Shown here: piece by piece, positions 34,386-44,113 of the stretch | Layout: every line of letters begins with the position of its first letter | How positions within the stretch are numbered: the stretch's first letter is position 1 | Source of the DNA: Cyclospora cayetanensis | Lineage: Eukaryota > Apicomplexa > Conoidasida > Eucoccidiorida > Eimeriidae | Assembly: GCF_002999335.1 (NCBI RefSeq) | Contig: NW_020312046.1 | Coordinates: forward strand, 1-64,000 | Direction: 5' to 3' | DNA length: 64,000 bases | The notes under the pieces: generated by a model | Told to the model about the DNA's origin: nothing | Databases searched by the model: none | What the model saw: the letters and a program-made list of their open reading frames with translations, nothing else | Position numbers and translations under genes: made by a program

Positions 34386-37300
34386 TGTTTTATTGCACGC
34401 CTTCAAGACCGGCCTACGCATTCACCATAATATGAACACAACGAACCACCATAAGACCTTTACAGAGAAACCGCACCAACCGCACACTGCTGCACTATTT
34501 GCTACTCTATGTTCACAACTACCCACCTGCTTGACTTGTTTTCTTCCTTGAGCTAAGTAGGCTAATCATAGAACAGTACACTCGTCTACCTGCTCTTCTT
34601 CAATATCACTGGTTCGCACTCAAGGACCCTCTGAAATTCAGGCCTGAACCTAATAGTCCGAGATCAGTAGACACACTTAGCAGTGAAAGGATTCTGAGAG
34701 CAGCTAGCTAGTGCACGGGACTGTATGCACAAAGCTCAAGAGCGAAGAGCACATGCCTCTTCAAAGCGCTAGTTGGCTGTTTTTCTAAGCCCACAGGTCT
34801 GATATTGGTGGATAGGCAGCCTACACGGGGTCCAACACGTGACCAGACCAAGTCGTGGTCCGGTACGTGGGACGATTTGCCACTCTGCCAAGAACCACTG
34901 TTCGTCCCTACTCTATTGATGCGGGTAAAGCTGGAGAGTCTCCAAAGAAGGTTGCGAAACACCTGGACCTATTCGCGGACTTTGCGATGGTGACAAATGA
35001 CCCGTGTGGAGGTGTAGGATTTACGGGGAGTCAATTTGGTGGATCCTGAGACTCTCGAGGGTCGAGGACACACTAGACACGACTTTCTACTAAAAGGCTG
35101 TTGGGAACGTGGTGCTCACTGTTTGATGGTGGAGCAGTCGTGGGCTTCGTTCCATACGAGAGAATATGTGGTCCTGTTCAATTAGGACAATTGCCATGTA
35201 CGGTATTCCTTGCAATGGCATTTCGCACGTTTCATGATAATTGTCCTTCTTCTTTACGTGCGTTGCCTGAAAGAGCCGCCTTTAGCCCTTGGTATTGTTC
35301 CGGAAGTTTTTGGCTAATGTGGTTAAGGAATTCTCTACACCCAGAATTATGCGCGGGCACTCTCAGGTAAGCTGTTTATATTATTCTTCCTGATGCCTGT
35401 TTTGGGGCTTCACAATTAACTATGCTGCACGCACCGGCTGAATTTCCATGCAAGCATTGCTCTATAACGCGCGAAGGCACTTCTGAACTAGTGTGCACTT
35501 TGTTTTCTTCCAGACAATTTACTTGTTTTCTGGTTTCTCGTAGCAGAGGATGCACTTATTTTAACTCTTTGACGACGGCGGGGCATCGCGCCGCGACTAT
35601 CCTGCTGGTTCGGTTCTCCTCCTTTCTGGCTAGCCCGTCTGGCTTTGTTTCGGTGAATTTCACTTTGCTGGTTTATGCACACATTTGCTTTCCTCATTTG
35701 CACTGTTTTTGCGTTTCCGCCCTGTTGAAAGTGACAAATATGCGGTAACTTATCCACTTTTCTGCATGCAGCTGGCTCGACGTACAGACATGGAATACGA
35801 AGGTGTGTTTGAAATAAGGGGCGAGTGATGTGCCAGGCCAAGTCACACTTAGACAGTGTCTACTCGGCCAGTAATACCTAAGTATATTTTTAAATGCAAA
35901 TCGCGTAACTGGTTTGTTTGCTCGTATATGAAGCATACTGCAGAGTAGCGTTGTCTCGGGACAAGAAAAATCAGCTTAGTGCATTTGCACACTGCATTCC
36001 AGGCGCAACTTGCTGTGCATGCTCAGAGTGGCTCGAGGGATCAGCTACGCGCATCCTAGCTGTCTATTCCCCCGCATATCGAATTTCTGAGGGGCGCGGG
36101 AGGGAAAAAGACGAGGTATTTCTGAGAACCACTCAACAGCATTCAATGAAATTTGTAAAGAGTCTGCATTTCAATGTCTCCCCCCTACGGACCTTCAATG
36201 GAGCGATACCGTTACCAGTCCACTCGCGTTGGCCCCTCTTCACAAAGTTTAGCTTCCCCAGACAGCAGTAAAATGGAGAATATTGAAGTAGCTGCCTCCT
36301 TAGAGCACTACAGACATTCACAAGCGTTCGAGTACACAGTGCAGCTTGGTGCACAAAACTCGATAATCGCGCACAGGAAATCAACCTGGCACTTAGTCCC
36401 CTGCTAATCGACGTCTGTCATTGAAATAAGCCGAAGCCTGCAAATCACGCTTCGTTTGACCGCAAATCAACGCAATTAGTCTACAGGCAACTGTCCAATC
36501 GCTGCTCCTTCGGACCGTGTGCTATTGTACTGCAGCCGTTACGAGGGTGCGACTGACTACTCCCCTGGTGGGGGGGGCGATGGGGGGACCTCAGTGTCGC
36601 AGTGTCAACAAGAAATCCGGTATTTCTGGATCTGCACGCATCTCTTCGCGTATTCTTGCGGATCGAGCACTTTTTTCTCGCTTTTATGCTCCTTCGGCAC
36701 CTGGGCAGTACGGCCGCTGTTCGCAGTACAATGGCCCTCTGTTGGTGCCTGCATCCACGAAAAATCGGCTAGACAACTCGAACAAGGGATGCAAGAAACG
36801 TGTGGGGCTACAGAGACAGGCCTATAAGGCGCCTTCTCCTGCAACTGGATGGGAGTTTGCGTAGCTGAGTCCTCGTACTGCCCATGTATCCGGCGGAGTT
36901 GATGGATTGACGGGCTGTGCTGCGTCGGCGCGCATTCTTTGCTACGATTGAGCATGGATAATGAAGAAAACGCTCAAAATTATTAAAAGGAGATCGGATG
37001 CTTCGCGTTCAGCGGATCGGGGAGACAGCAGAGCAGCTTGCAGCAATGAGGGAGCACCGGTGCAGCCAATGAGGCTCCCCGCCGCGTGCGCTGCTGCTGC
37101 TGCAGTGCTCTGTTGCGGCACTTCGTTTAAAGCAGTTGTTGCTGATTGTCTGTGAGCAGCGTCCAAGTACCGTAAGGCATTTGGGGTGTGTGAAGAGGAT
37201 TTGAAGGCTCAGGGTTTGGCGTTGTATATTTTGTGCAGGACTGCACAGGGATCGGCTGCTCCCTTGAGCATCGAGACTGGCCATATACACAGACACGCTG

Positions 37301-37900
37301 TTTCTCTGCGGACTCCGCTGCGCTTTCCTCCTCTTTCTTCTGCTCCTTTTTGCGTATTAGGGCCTTCTGGAGCCTCAGGACTGGAAACGAGAACGACATT
37401 TGCTGCATATGCGCTTCTGCCCCTTGCTCTTTGCTCTCGGTTCCGCTTCTTGGTCAGCGTGGCTCCTGAGAGGCGCTGCAGCGGGTATCCTGGGGTGTTT
37501 GAGGCGCTTTTCTCCTTCTGGACACCTTCATCTTCGTTTTACTTACCTTGCAGCAGCAGACATTCGAAAGCTCCCCAAATACATACGTCCGAACACAGCC
37601 AGCGGCAACGCTCCCCACGACCTCTGGCTATAGGCCGTCTCTGGAGGAGTATCCTTTCTACTTTTGGGTACAGACACGTTCCGCACGATTTTATTTAATG
37701 GTCTTCTTCGGCAAGCGCCCATTCCTAAAGGCGGACACGCCAGCGCAGGAGCAGCAGCGGCAGCAGAGGCGCCCCTTTGACGGCTAGCTGGCTTGGGGAT
37801 CGGTTCCCTTCGTGGTGTCTGTTGCTTTTCCTTTTTCTCTTTTTTGGCCGTTTTTGGACGCTTCTCCAGGAACTACGTCACCCTGATCCCACAGGCGACC
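34386..37900. other. Gene-poor region between the retroelement relic and the 37.9 kb gene
   Basis: Short frames only. The frames at 34805-35049, 35101-35370, 36174-36407 and 36517-36864 have mixed composition, but I could not match them to gag, integrase C-terminus, chromodomain or host proteins. Some may be further decayed retroelement sequence. 37000-37900 returns to CTG-rich sequence and is probably the promoter and leader of the next gene. Confidence 0.45.
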
Positions 37901-40900
37901 ATGTCCAGCTCAGCCCCTGCTCTGCCTTCGCTGGCTGCGCTCTTGGCAAGCGATGTGTCACCACTGCTCCTCAATGCCGAGACACCTAAAGAGTCAAGAA
38001 AGTGGCACCAGCAGCAACCGTATCCCCAACTGGAAACGGTCCACAAAGACGAGGGCTGCGCGGTTGATGCTGCCGCTGCTGCTGCTGCCTCTGCTTCCCT
38101 GAACACGAAAGACTCCGCCTTCAACACCACCAGCGAGAAAGCAGAATATGCGTTCGACGCGCAGTGCGTCAAGGAAGCAGCCTTGCCTGTCGCCTCCGCA
38201 GCCTCCTCCGTGGAGTCCGTGAAGTCGGAGGTTCTGGCAAAGGAAGGAGGAGCTGCCTCGCGCCAGCCCGAGCCTCAGCCTCCTCTTGAACAGGCGCAGT
38301 CTGAAGATCCCCAGGCACATGCAGTGCCTCCTCATGAGGAGCACCTCCAGCAGGCATCAGAGGGAGCAGAAGCGGAAGAGGACACGCAGTCGCCGCCTCC
38401 GAAGGAGGGGGCTGCAGGAAATGAAGCCAGTCAATCGTCAGATCCCTCCGTCTTGCCAGAATCGCACATCACCATTGCTGAGAATATGAGGAGTCTAGCA
38501 GCGAAGAGCGAGGGATCTCCCGCTGGGGGAGCCCCCGTGCGTCGTGCAACCGACAGAAGCGGCGACTGGCATCCCCTGGATGCTGTAGTGGAGCGTATAG
38601 AGTCGCACGTGCGACCAGGAGCCTCAGGGCAGCGGCTGCAGTGGTGCAAGGGGTTTCGGATGCCTCTAGGAGCTGAGGGAAGGCAGATCTTGCTGCGTCG
38701 GTTGAGGAAGGCTTACCATGCGAATCCTGCCAAGTGGGATGAGGAGCTGTCGCGACACCGCATCGTCTTCAGCAGAATGCCGTACGCCACGGTTATCGAG
38801 TTGTTTCATTTGGCGCATCTTTTGGGGGTTTTCGACTTTGCAGTCAAGTGCTCTGAGGAGTATGGCAGCGATGCTGCCGGTGGGGGCTCCCACAGGAAGC
38901 GGCGCCCAACACGTGCTGCTGGTGCGGGTGTATCGACTCAGCAACAGCAGCAGCAACAGCAGCAAAGCGCACAAGCGGCGACCGGTGGCAAGGGAGCGGA
39001 GGGCGCTGAGGCAGCTGGCGAGGATGCTGCAGCACCAGGAAGCAGTCGTTTGCTTCAGGGGGACCGCAAACGAAGTCGGAAGCCTCCTTCGTACATTAGC
39101 GGCGACGATGTGGGGCAGTTTCTCTCTTCTAGACCTAAGCGGACGCGACGCAACAGTCCTGCGTATTTACGCGATTACGAGACGCTGGGCGAACCCCTCA
39201 GGCTTCCCGCTCCGCCCCCCCCAAAGAAGGGCCGGGTAGCAGCCAGCGTTTCGAATTTGACTGCATTGGCAGCGACAGGGGCCTCCTCGGCTGCCGCGGA
39301 TCTTGCAGCGGCGTCCAGCGGCCTTTTTAACTGGGGTGGTTGCAGCTCGGGGGGTGCTGGCGCGACTTCCCAGCAGCAGCAGGAGCTTCAGCAGCAGCAC
39401 GAAGTGCTCGCCGCGGCGGCTGCTGCTGCCTTCGGAAGGCGGGACGGGGGGGCAGACTTGCAGCGGTCGCTCCTTCTTGCGGCTGCGGAGGGGCATGCGA
39501 CGGCGTCTGCAGCGGGAGGCCTAGGCTTCGTGGGGGGAGAAGGAGCATCTGGAGTCTCCTCTGCGCCTTGCGGCGTCGGGCAAGCCAGCCGAGGAGGCGA
39601 TATCCTCGACACGCTGTGGGACTGGGGTTCCCTTGCGCACCGAGACGGCGCAGACGACAGCCTGCAGCTCTCTCTTCTGGGAGGTGCCTTGGGCGGCTCC
39701 CTGGGGAGTCCCTTGGAGCAGGGCGAGCTGCGCGATCTCAGAGCCTTGCTGCAGCAGGAGCCTCAGGGCAGGAGGCTGGAGCAGCAGCAGCAGCAGCGGC
39801 ATCAGCACACGCCCGTTGATGAGGCGCTGGCGAGTCCGCGAGGGCGTGTGTACTTCTCCGCCGAGCTTCCTGGGTCGTCGTACGAAGAGACGACAGCCGA
39901 CGTGGCGAGACAGCCGCACAGAGCGTCGTGCTTGAGCGGCGGCAACGCTGGCGGCAGCAGCAACAGCACGGGGTTCGGCGGGCAGCAGCAGCAGCAGCAA
40001 GCACAACAGCGGAAGTGCTTCCGCAGGCCGAAGGTTCCGGTGGGTGTGGCTAGCGACAGCCTGAGCTCCCCAGCTGTTGCTGTGTCTAGCAAGGCTCTCC
40101 ACCACTTGCCACCACCTTTCAGTGCTCAGGTGCCTCGGAGGGAGCATGCAAAAAGCGGCGAAGCCGCAGGCGCTGCCGTCTCCGCTGCACCGGGAGAAGG
40201 GGCCGCAGGCTCCCAGCTGAGCCTCCAGTTGCTGACGACGAACTACACCATTGCAGCGCAATATCTGCAGGTCATCGAGCTGCTGGCAGTCCAGCGTCAA
40301 ATCATGGAGCTGACGCAGAGTTTGAGCAAGAATGCGCCGCCGCGCGAGGGTTCGGGAACCGTAGCAAGAGCAGCAGCAGCAGCAGCAGGAGCAGGAGCTG
40401 AAGAGCAGACGCCTGCCCATACCTCAGAGGGTCTCCTAGGATCGGCGGGTTCTGTGCTTGGCCTTCTCCCAGGCAAGCTGGACAGTCAGTCTCTGTTGAA
40501 CCAGCAGCTCCTTCTGCGACTCGGCGCGGAAACAGCCCTTGAGAAGCCGACGCTATCGCAGCAGGGTGCGGCGGCTGACTCAGGAGTTACTGCCTCTCAG
40601 GTGTCGATCCTTAAGGACTTGGAGCAAAAGGTTTCCGCTTTGGAGCTGTTGGCTGCCAGACGGCCCGTGGGAAGTGTTTCCTCGGAGGCAGCGTTGACAG
40701 AGACGAGCAGCAGCGCACGTAAGACGCCAGCGTCGCAGGGAGTGGAGACATCAAGGTGCAAGGGGGACCTCAGCAAGCAGTCCGCTATAAGCTGCTCAGC
40801 GCCAGAGTCTCCTCTCGATGGCTATGACTCTGCAGCTGCCTCTTCCTGCTGCTCCGGCACGTCCTCGTCTTCTGCTTGCACCACACCCGACTCCCTTGGG

Positions 40901-40978
40901 GGGGAGAGGCTGCTGCTGCTCTCCTCTTTGTGGCAGCCGCTGCCACCGGCGGAAGGACTCGCGTCGGGGAACCTGTAG
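37901..40978 (+). CDS. 1025-residue protein with Gln/Ala-rich regions, function unknown
   Basis: One continuous frame from the first ATG (37901) to a stop at 40978. The frame is open further upstream but only from non-ATG codons. Residues about 1-185 are acidic and low complexity. Residues about 186-321 form a compact, charged stretch of normal composition (DWHPLDAVVERIE, LQWCKGFRMPLG, RRLRKAYHANPAKWDEELSR, then MPYATVIELFHLAHLLGVFD) that looks like a folded alpha-helical domain. Basic patches follow (SHRKRRPTR, DRKRSRKPPSYISGDD, SRPKRTRRNSPAYLRDYE), suggesting nuclear location. Poly-Gln and poly-Ala tracts fill the middle. A second helical patch near residues 767-807 (YTIAAQYLQVIELLAVQRQI) may be a coiled coil. 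No AP2, bromodomain or other named domain is evident. A nuclear regulatory role is only an inference from the basic patches. Confidence 0.8.
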   Translation: MSSSAPALPSLAALLASDVSPLLLNAETPKESRKWHQQQPYPQLETVHKDEGCAVDAAAAAAASASLNTKDSAFNTTSEKAEYAFDAQCVKEAALPVASAASSVESVKSEVLAKEGGAASRQPEPQPPLEQAQSEDPQAHAVPPHEEHLQQASEGAEAEEDTQSPPPKEGAAGNEASQSSDPSVLPESHITIAENMRSLAAKSEGSPAGGAPVRRATDRSGDWHPLDAVVERIESHVRPGASGQRLQWCKGFRMPLGAEGRQILLRRLRKAYHANPAKWDEELSRHRIVFSRMPYATVIELFHLAHLLGVFDFAVKCSEEYGSDAAGGGSHRKRRPTRAAGAGVSTQQQQQQQQQSAQAATGGKGAEGAEAAGEDAAAPGSSRLLQGDRKRSRKPPSYISGDDVGQFLSSRPKRTRRNSPAYLRDYETLGEPLRLPAPPPPKKGRVAASVSNLTALAATGASSAAADLAAASSGLFNWGGCSSGGAGATSQQQQELQQQHEVLAAAAAAAFGRRDGGADLQRSLLLAAAEGHATASAAGGLGFVGGEGASGVSSAPCGVGQASRGGDILDTLWDWGSLAHRDGADDSLQLSLLGGALGGSLGSPLEQGELRDLRALLQQEPQGRRLEQQQQQRHQHTPVDEALASPRGRVYFSAELPGSSYEETTADVARQPHRASCLSGGNAGGSSNSTGFGGQQQQQQAQQRKCFRRPKVPVGVASDSLSSPAVAVSSKALHHLPPPFSAQVPRREHAKSGEAAGAAVSAAPGEGAAGSQLSLQLLTTNYTIAAQYLQVIELLAVQRQIMELTQSLSKNAPPREGSGTVARAAAAAAGAGAEEQTPAHTSEGLLGSAGSVLGLLPGKLDSQSLLNQQLLLRLGAETALEKPTLSQQGAAADSGVTASQVSILKDLEQKVSALELLAARRPVGSVSSEAALTETSSSARKTPASQGVETSRCKGDLSKQSAISCSAPESPLDGYDSAAASSCCSGTSSSSACTTPDSLGGERLLLLSSLWQPLPPAEGLASGNL
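38930..40400 (+). repeat. Scattered CAG/GCA runs coding Gln and Ala tracts
   Basis: Short CAG or GCA runs at about 38938, 39370, 39783, 39981 and 40371 within the 37901-40978 gene each encode five to ten Gln or Ala residues. They are the last dense homopolymeric amino-acid repeats of the window; further right they are absent. Confidence 0.85.
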
Positions 40979-43040
40979 CCAATGAACTGATGGCCAAGAT
41001 AGCTGCAGCGAACAAAGTGCGTCGACACCGCGAGGCTTCGCTGACAATGGCGGAAGACCTTTCTTTTCGTCTTCTTTTATTTGTTCTTGGTATTTGATGC
41101 TTCGTCCATATTACGGAGATGATGCTAATGAAGATTCTGCATACTCTGGTCTTTTTCACAGGGACTGTATGACCCCCGGCATCGGTGTTCGCTTTGCCGA
41201 AGGGTGGTGGTGGTGTCGGCTGCGTTTGTCTAGTAGACGATGCCGTGTGGCAAGTGACAACACGAGGATGTGGGAACCTGCCACGGGGTGCAATTTTTCC
41301 TTGCCGAGGGATTTGTGGCAGTAGTGAAGTAGCATTTGGGCTTAGGGTGCTGCCGTGATGGTGCCGCCCGAATGGTTCGGCTTGACGAAGACGCCACTGC
41401 AAGTGGAAGCAAACATCTTTACCGCAAATGGACGATGGACCATATATGGTCACCTCCCGTCCTGTACACAGTGATGCAGGTTATCTGCTCTCCTCATGAA
41501 CCTACTAAGCTTAGGCGTGATGGGGAGAAGAGTCACACAGGCGACAGTGAAGGGAAAACAATGTGCTGTGCGGGCCCCCAAAACGCGATGGAAGAGCAAA
41601 TTTGGGGACAGATCCGCGGCGTGGTGTTGACGAATAATGTTCTTCGGGAGAAAATACTTAGGTTTAGAGGAAGCACGGCCGACGATGGCCTAAATTTGAC
41701 GCAAATCGAGATGCGGAGGGGGGAGTGGGTCTGCGAGTTGATACTGTTGAATACTCTTCGGAAAGACAGTTTTTCGTTCACGGGGAGGGGTGCTGCTGGG
41801 AGCACGGATGCTGCCTTTTCACAGGTGCTGACGGTTTGCACGGCCATCGGCAAGCAACAGAGTCCGTGTGTCTAGGTGTCCCCAGGTCGTATCTAAATCA
41901 TCTATATGTATACTCATGTGTTAATTGGCTGCGAGGCCTTCAGGACCCTTCTCGCCCCATTTGTCCGGCGTGTGGTTGCTACTGGTATTCCGACTCTCAG
42001 GGGCTGTCTTTCAGCGCGACACGCCAATGATTTTGAATGTCATTGGAAGGGTGGTCCCAATATAAAATATATAAAAGGACTCACACAGGTATTCTCACTG
42101 CTGCCATCTCAGCAGCTCCGTTTTCGGCGGCGTACTTCAGTGCCGCAGAGGAGGCCTCTGCAGCGAACTGCACGCTACTCGACGAGTTTGTTTGGCTTGT
42201 CCGCCATATTACTCTCTTGCTTTGTTCTAGTTGGCTAGGCGCCTCGGGTAAAAATCGGAATAAATCAGCTGTCTATTTGTTAGCTACGGGGATGAGTGTG
42301 TGTGACTTTGCGCGGCCTGTATACCAGCCGTAGTTCGAGGTGGTCCTTCTAGAGCACAAGGCAAATCTAGAGCATGAGGCAGGACTAGAGCAATGCAGAA
42401 GATATAACGAAAACAAGATTGTGCTGCGCACTCTAGAGCAATGATGTGGGTGTTACCTGCTGGTGTGGTGCCCGCCTAGGCCCTAGTATGCAAGGTGGGA
42501 GGAGCGCTAACAACCTCTAAGGGCGTGAAGAAAAACATAGGAACTGAACCCTCTAAAAGAGTCCAGAATCCTGTGCTACAGCCTGCTGCCTTCTAAGTGA
42601 AAGCTTTCAACACCAAGCGCGTTTGACCGAAAGAACCTACTCCAAGTACACCATGTCGACTACAAATGCTAATTTTGCCTCTTGGTAGGCTCAAGCTATA
42701 TGCGCCTGCGGAGTAAACAAGTGACCTGCATGCTTTGCGTCTGTTTAGGAAAAAGCCTTCCGAGCAGCCGCTGCACACGAGGCGGGATAGCCCGATTGGC
42801 CAGTAGACCTGTTACACGCCTTATGCGCTCACCCTGCATATACAAAGGGATCTGCGTGGTATATCGCCTTCAGGTGCCCCCCACACTCTCTGCGGAAGCC
42901 CTCCATCGGCTACGGAATGCCCAATGACTAACCTGACGGCGGAACCGCAAAGAAAACCTTCTTCCTTAAACCCTTGGTTGGTCGGTGTTGGTGGCTAGAG
43001 GTGGAATGTGCTTTAGAAGGATACACGTTAATTGTGAAAA
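40979..43040. other. Transition region from repeat-rich to repeat-poor DNA, no clear gene
   Basis: Frames at 41336-41875 and 42037-42333 lack conserved motifs. The first overlaps the likely 3' leader of the 37901 gene. At 42348-42440 four copies of a CTAGAGCA motif occur within about 95 bp, with variable spacing. Confidence 0.45.
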
Positions 43041-43047
43041 GGAAGCC

Positions 43048-43251
43048 TTAGTATCCTGGGTCCAAAACTGGGCCTCTTTTTTCCAGGAAAAGCGGATAAA
43101 GAATGGTGTCCATGGCGAAGAACAACCGTGGGGAGATTTCGGGTTCCACCGCTTCATCAGTTATCGGAGCTGGAGGTGCACTAGGCTCCGTCGGCGCGGA
43201 CTGTGCAAACCCGAAGCAAGCGATGAGAAGGGCGAAAAGGCGCGTCATCAT
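43048..43251 (-). CDS. Possible small secreted protein (67 residues) or first exon
   Basis: The frame starts with ATG-ATG at 43251 and opens with a textbook signal peptide: a basic start (MMTR), a hydrophobic core (LFALLIACFGFA) and a probable cleavage after AQS-A. A Pro/Ala/Thr-rich acidic stretch and 'AMDTILYPLFLEKRG' follow, then a stop. No good donor site could be found to extend it. It may be a complete short secreted protein, the first exon of a longer one, or chance. Similarity to known Eimeria surface antigens is not evident. Confidence 0.35.
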   Translation of the reverse strand: MMTRLFALLIACFGFAQSAPTEPSAPPAPITDEAVEPEISPRLFFAMDTILYPLFLEKRGPVLDPGY

Positions 43252-43304
43252 GAACGAGCACAGTGTTGGCGAACGCAGGATATAGGGAGAAGAGGAAGCC
43301 TGAT

Positions 43305-44113
43305 TCTGTGCAAATCAACGGTTAAAGGGAATACTCAAGAATAATGGGCTGCGGAACGTGAAAATGACACAAGTTCAGTGCCATTGTGGCGGGCAGATGC
43401 GTTACTGCAGATCAATGACTCGTCTGCGGTGACCAGAATAGACTCGGTGACCTGTCGTGTGATTGCACACCCCGGGTACACAAGCCTGACGCCGGTACAG
43501 AACGATAGAATAAAATAGGATAAAGGTCTACTTTCGTTGTTTAGGCAATAATTCTGGCCAAATGAAGGGTTCGTGCGGTAGTGTACAAGGGAGAAGGCTC
43601 CCGGTCCCCGTAAGCAGAGGAACCCAGGGGGTCTGTCTCTCTCTCTATCTCTCTCTCTGCGTCCAGTGCGTGCAGCTTTTTCTCACAAACATGCATCAGA
43701 TCTCGATTTATTTAAGCTCTTTATAAGAGAGAGTCTTATCGGAAGAGAGCAATCTTCAAACCTCGAGATTGTATGCAATTCAGTCAACAAGAAAAATTCC
43801 GCCTCTGTTTGTCCCGAGGCGTTTGTTGGCACTGATGCTGCTATCCACCTTTTCAAGCCCATCGCATTCAACGGCGGTATCCCGCTGAAATGTGGGAGTC
43901 CAAGATGGGCAAATACGGAATGGAACACAATAGCCGGTAAAACTTGCATTCTTGTATACAGACATAGCGACAAAGAAAATTTGCTCCCTCACAAGAAATG
44001 CACCCACGGGGTACGCGTCCTCAAATGCACATGTCTCTTGGGAGAGTGGCAAGAAAATCGTCGAGGAAGTACGCTTTGAACTCTGCAACGCTTAAGCACA
44101 AAAACCCCTGTTC
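43305..44113. other. Intergenic stretch
   Basis: Contains a short (CT)n block at 43636-43660. Open frames on both strands at 43666-44088 overlap each other, and neither shows a family motif. They could hold small exons, but the downstream stop of the 44114-47253 gene separates them from it. Confidence 0.4.

Noticed and set aside
39521..40420. Minus-strand frame of 299 codons opposite the 37901-40978 gene
   Set aside because: High-GC antisense frame with Cys and Leu runs opposite Gln/Ala codons; no ATG context or motif.
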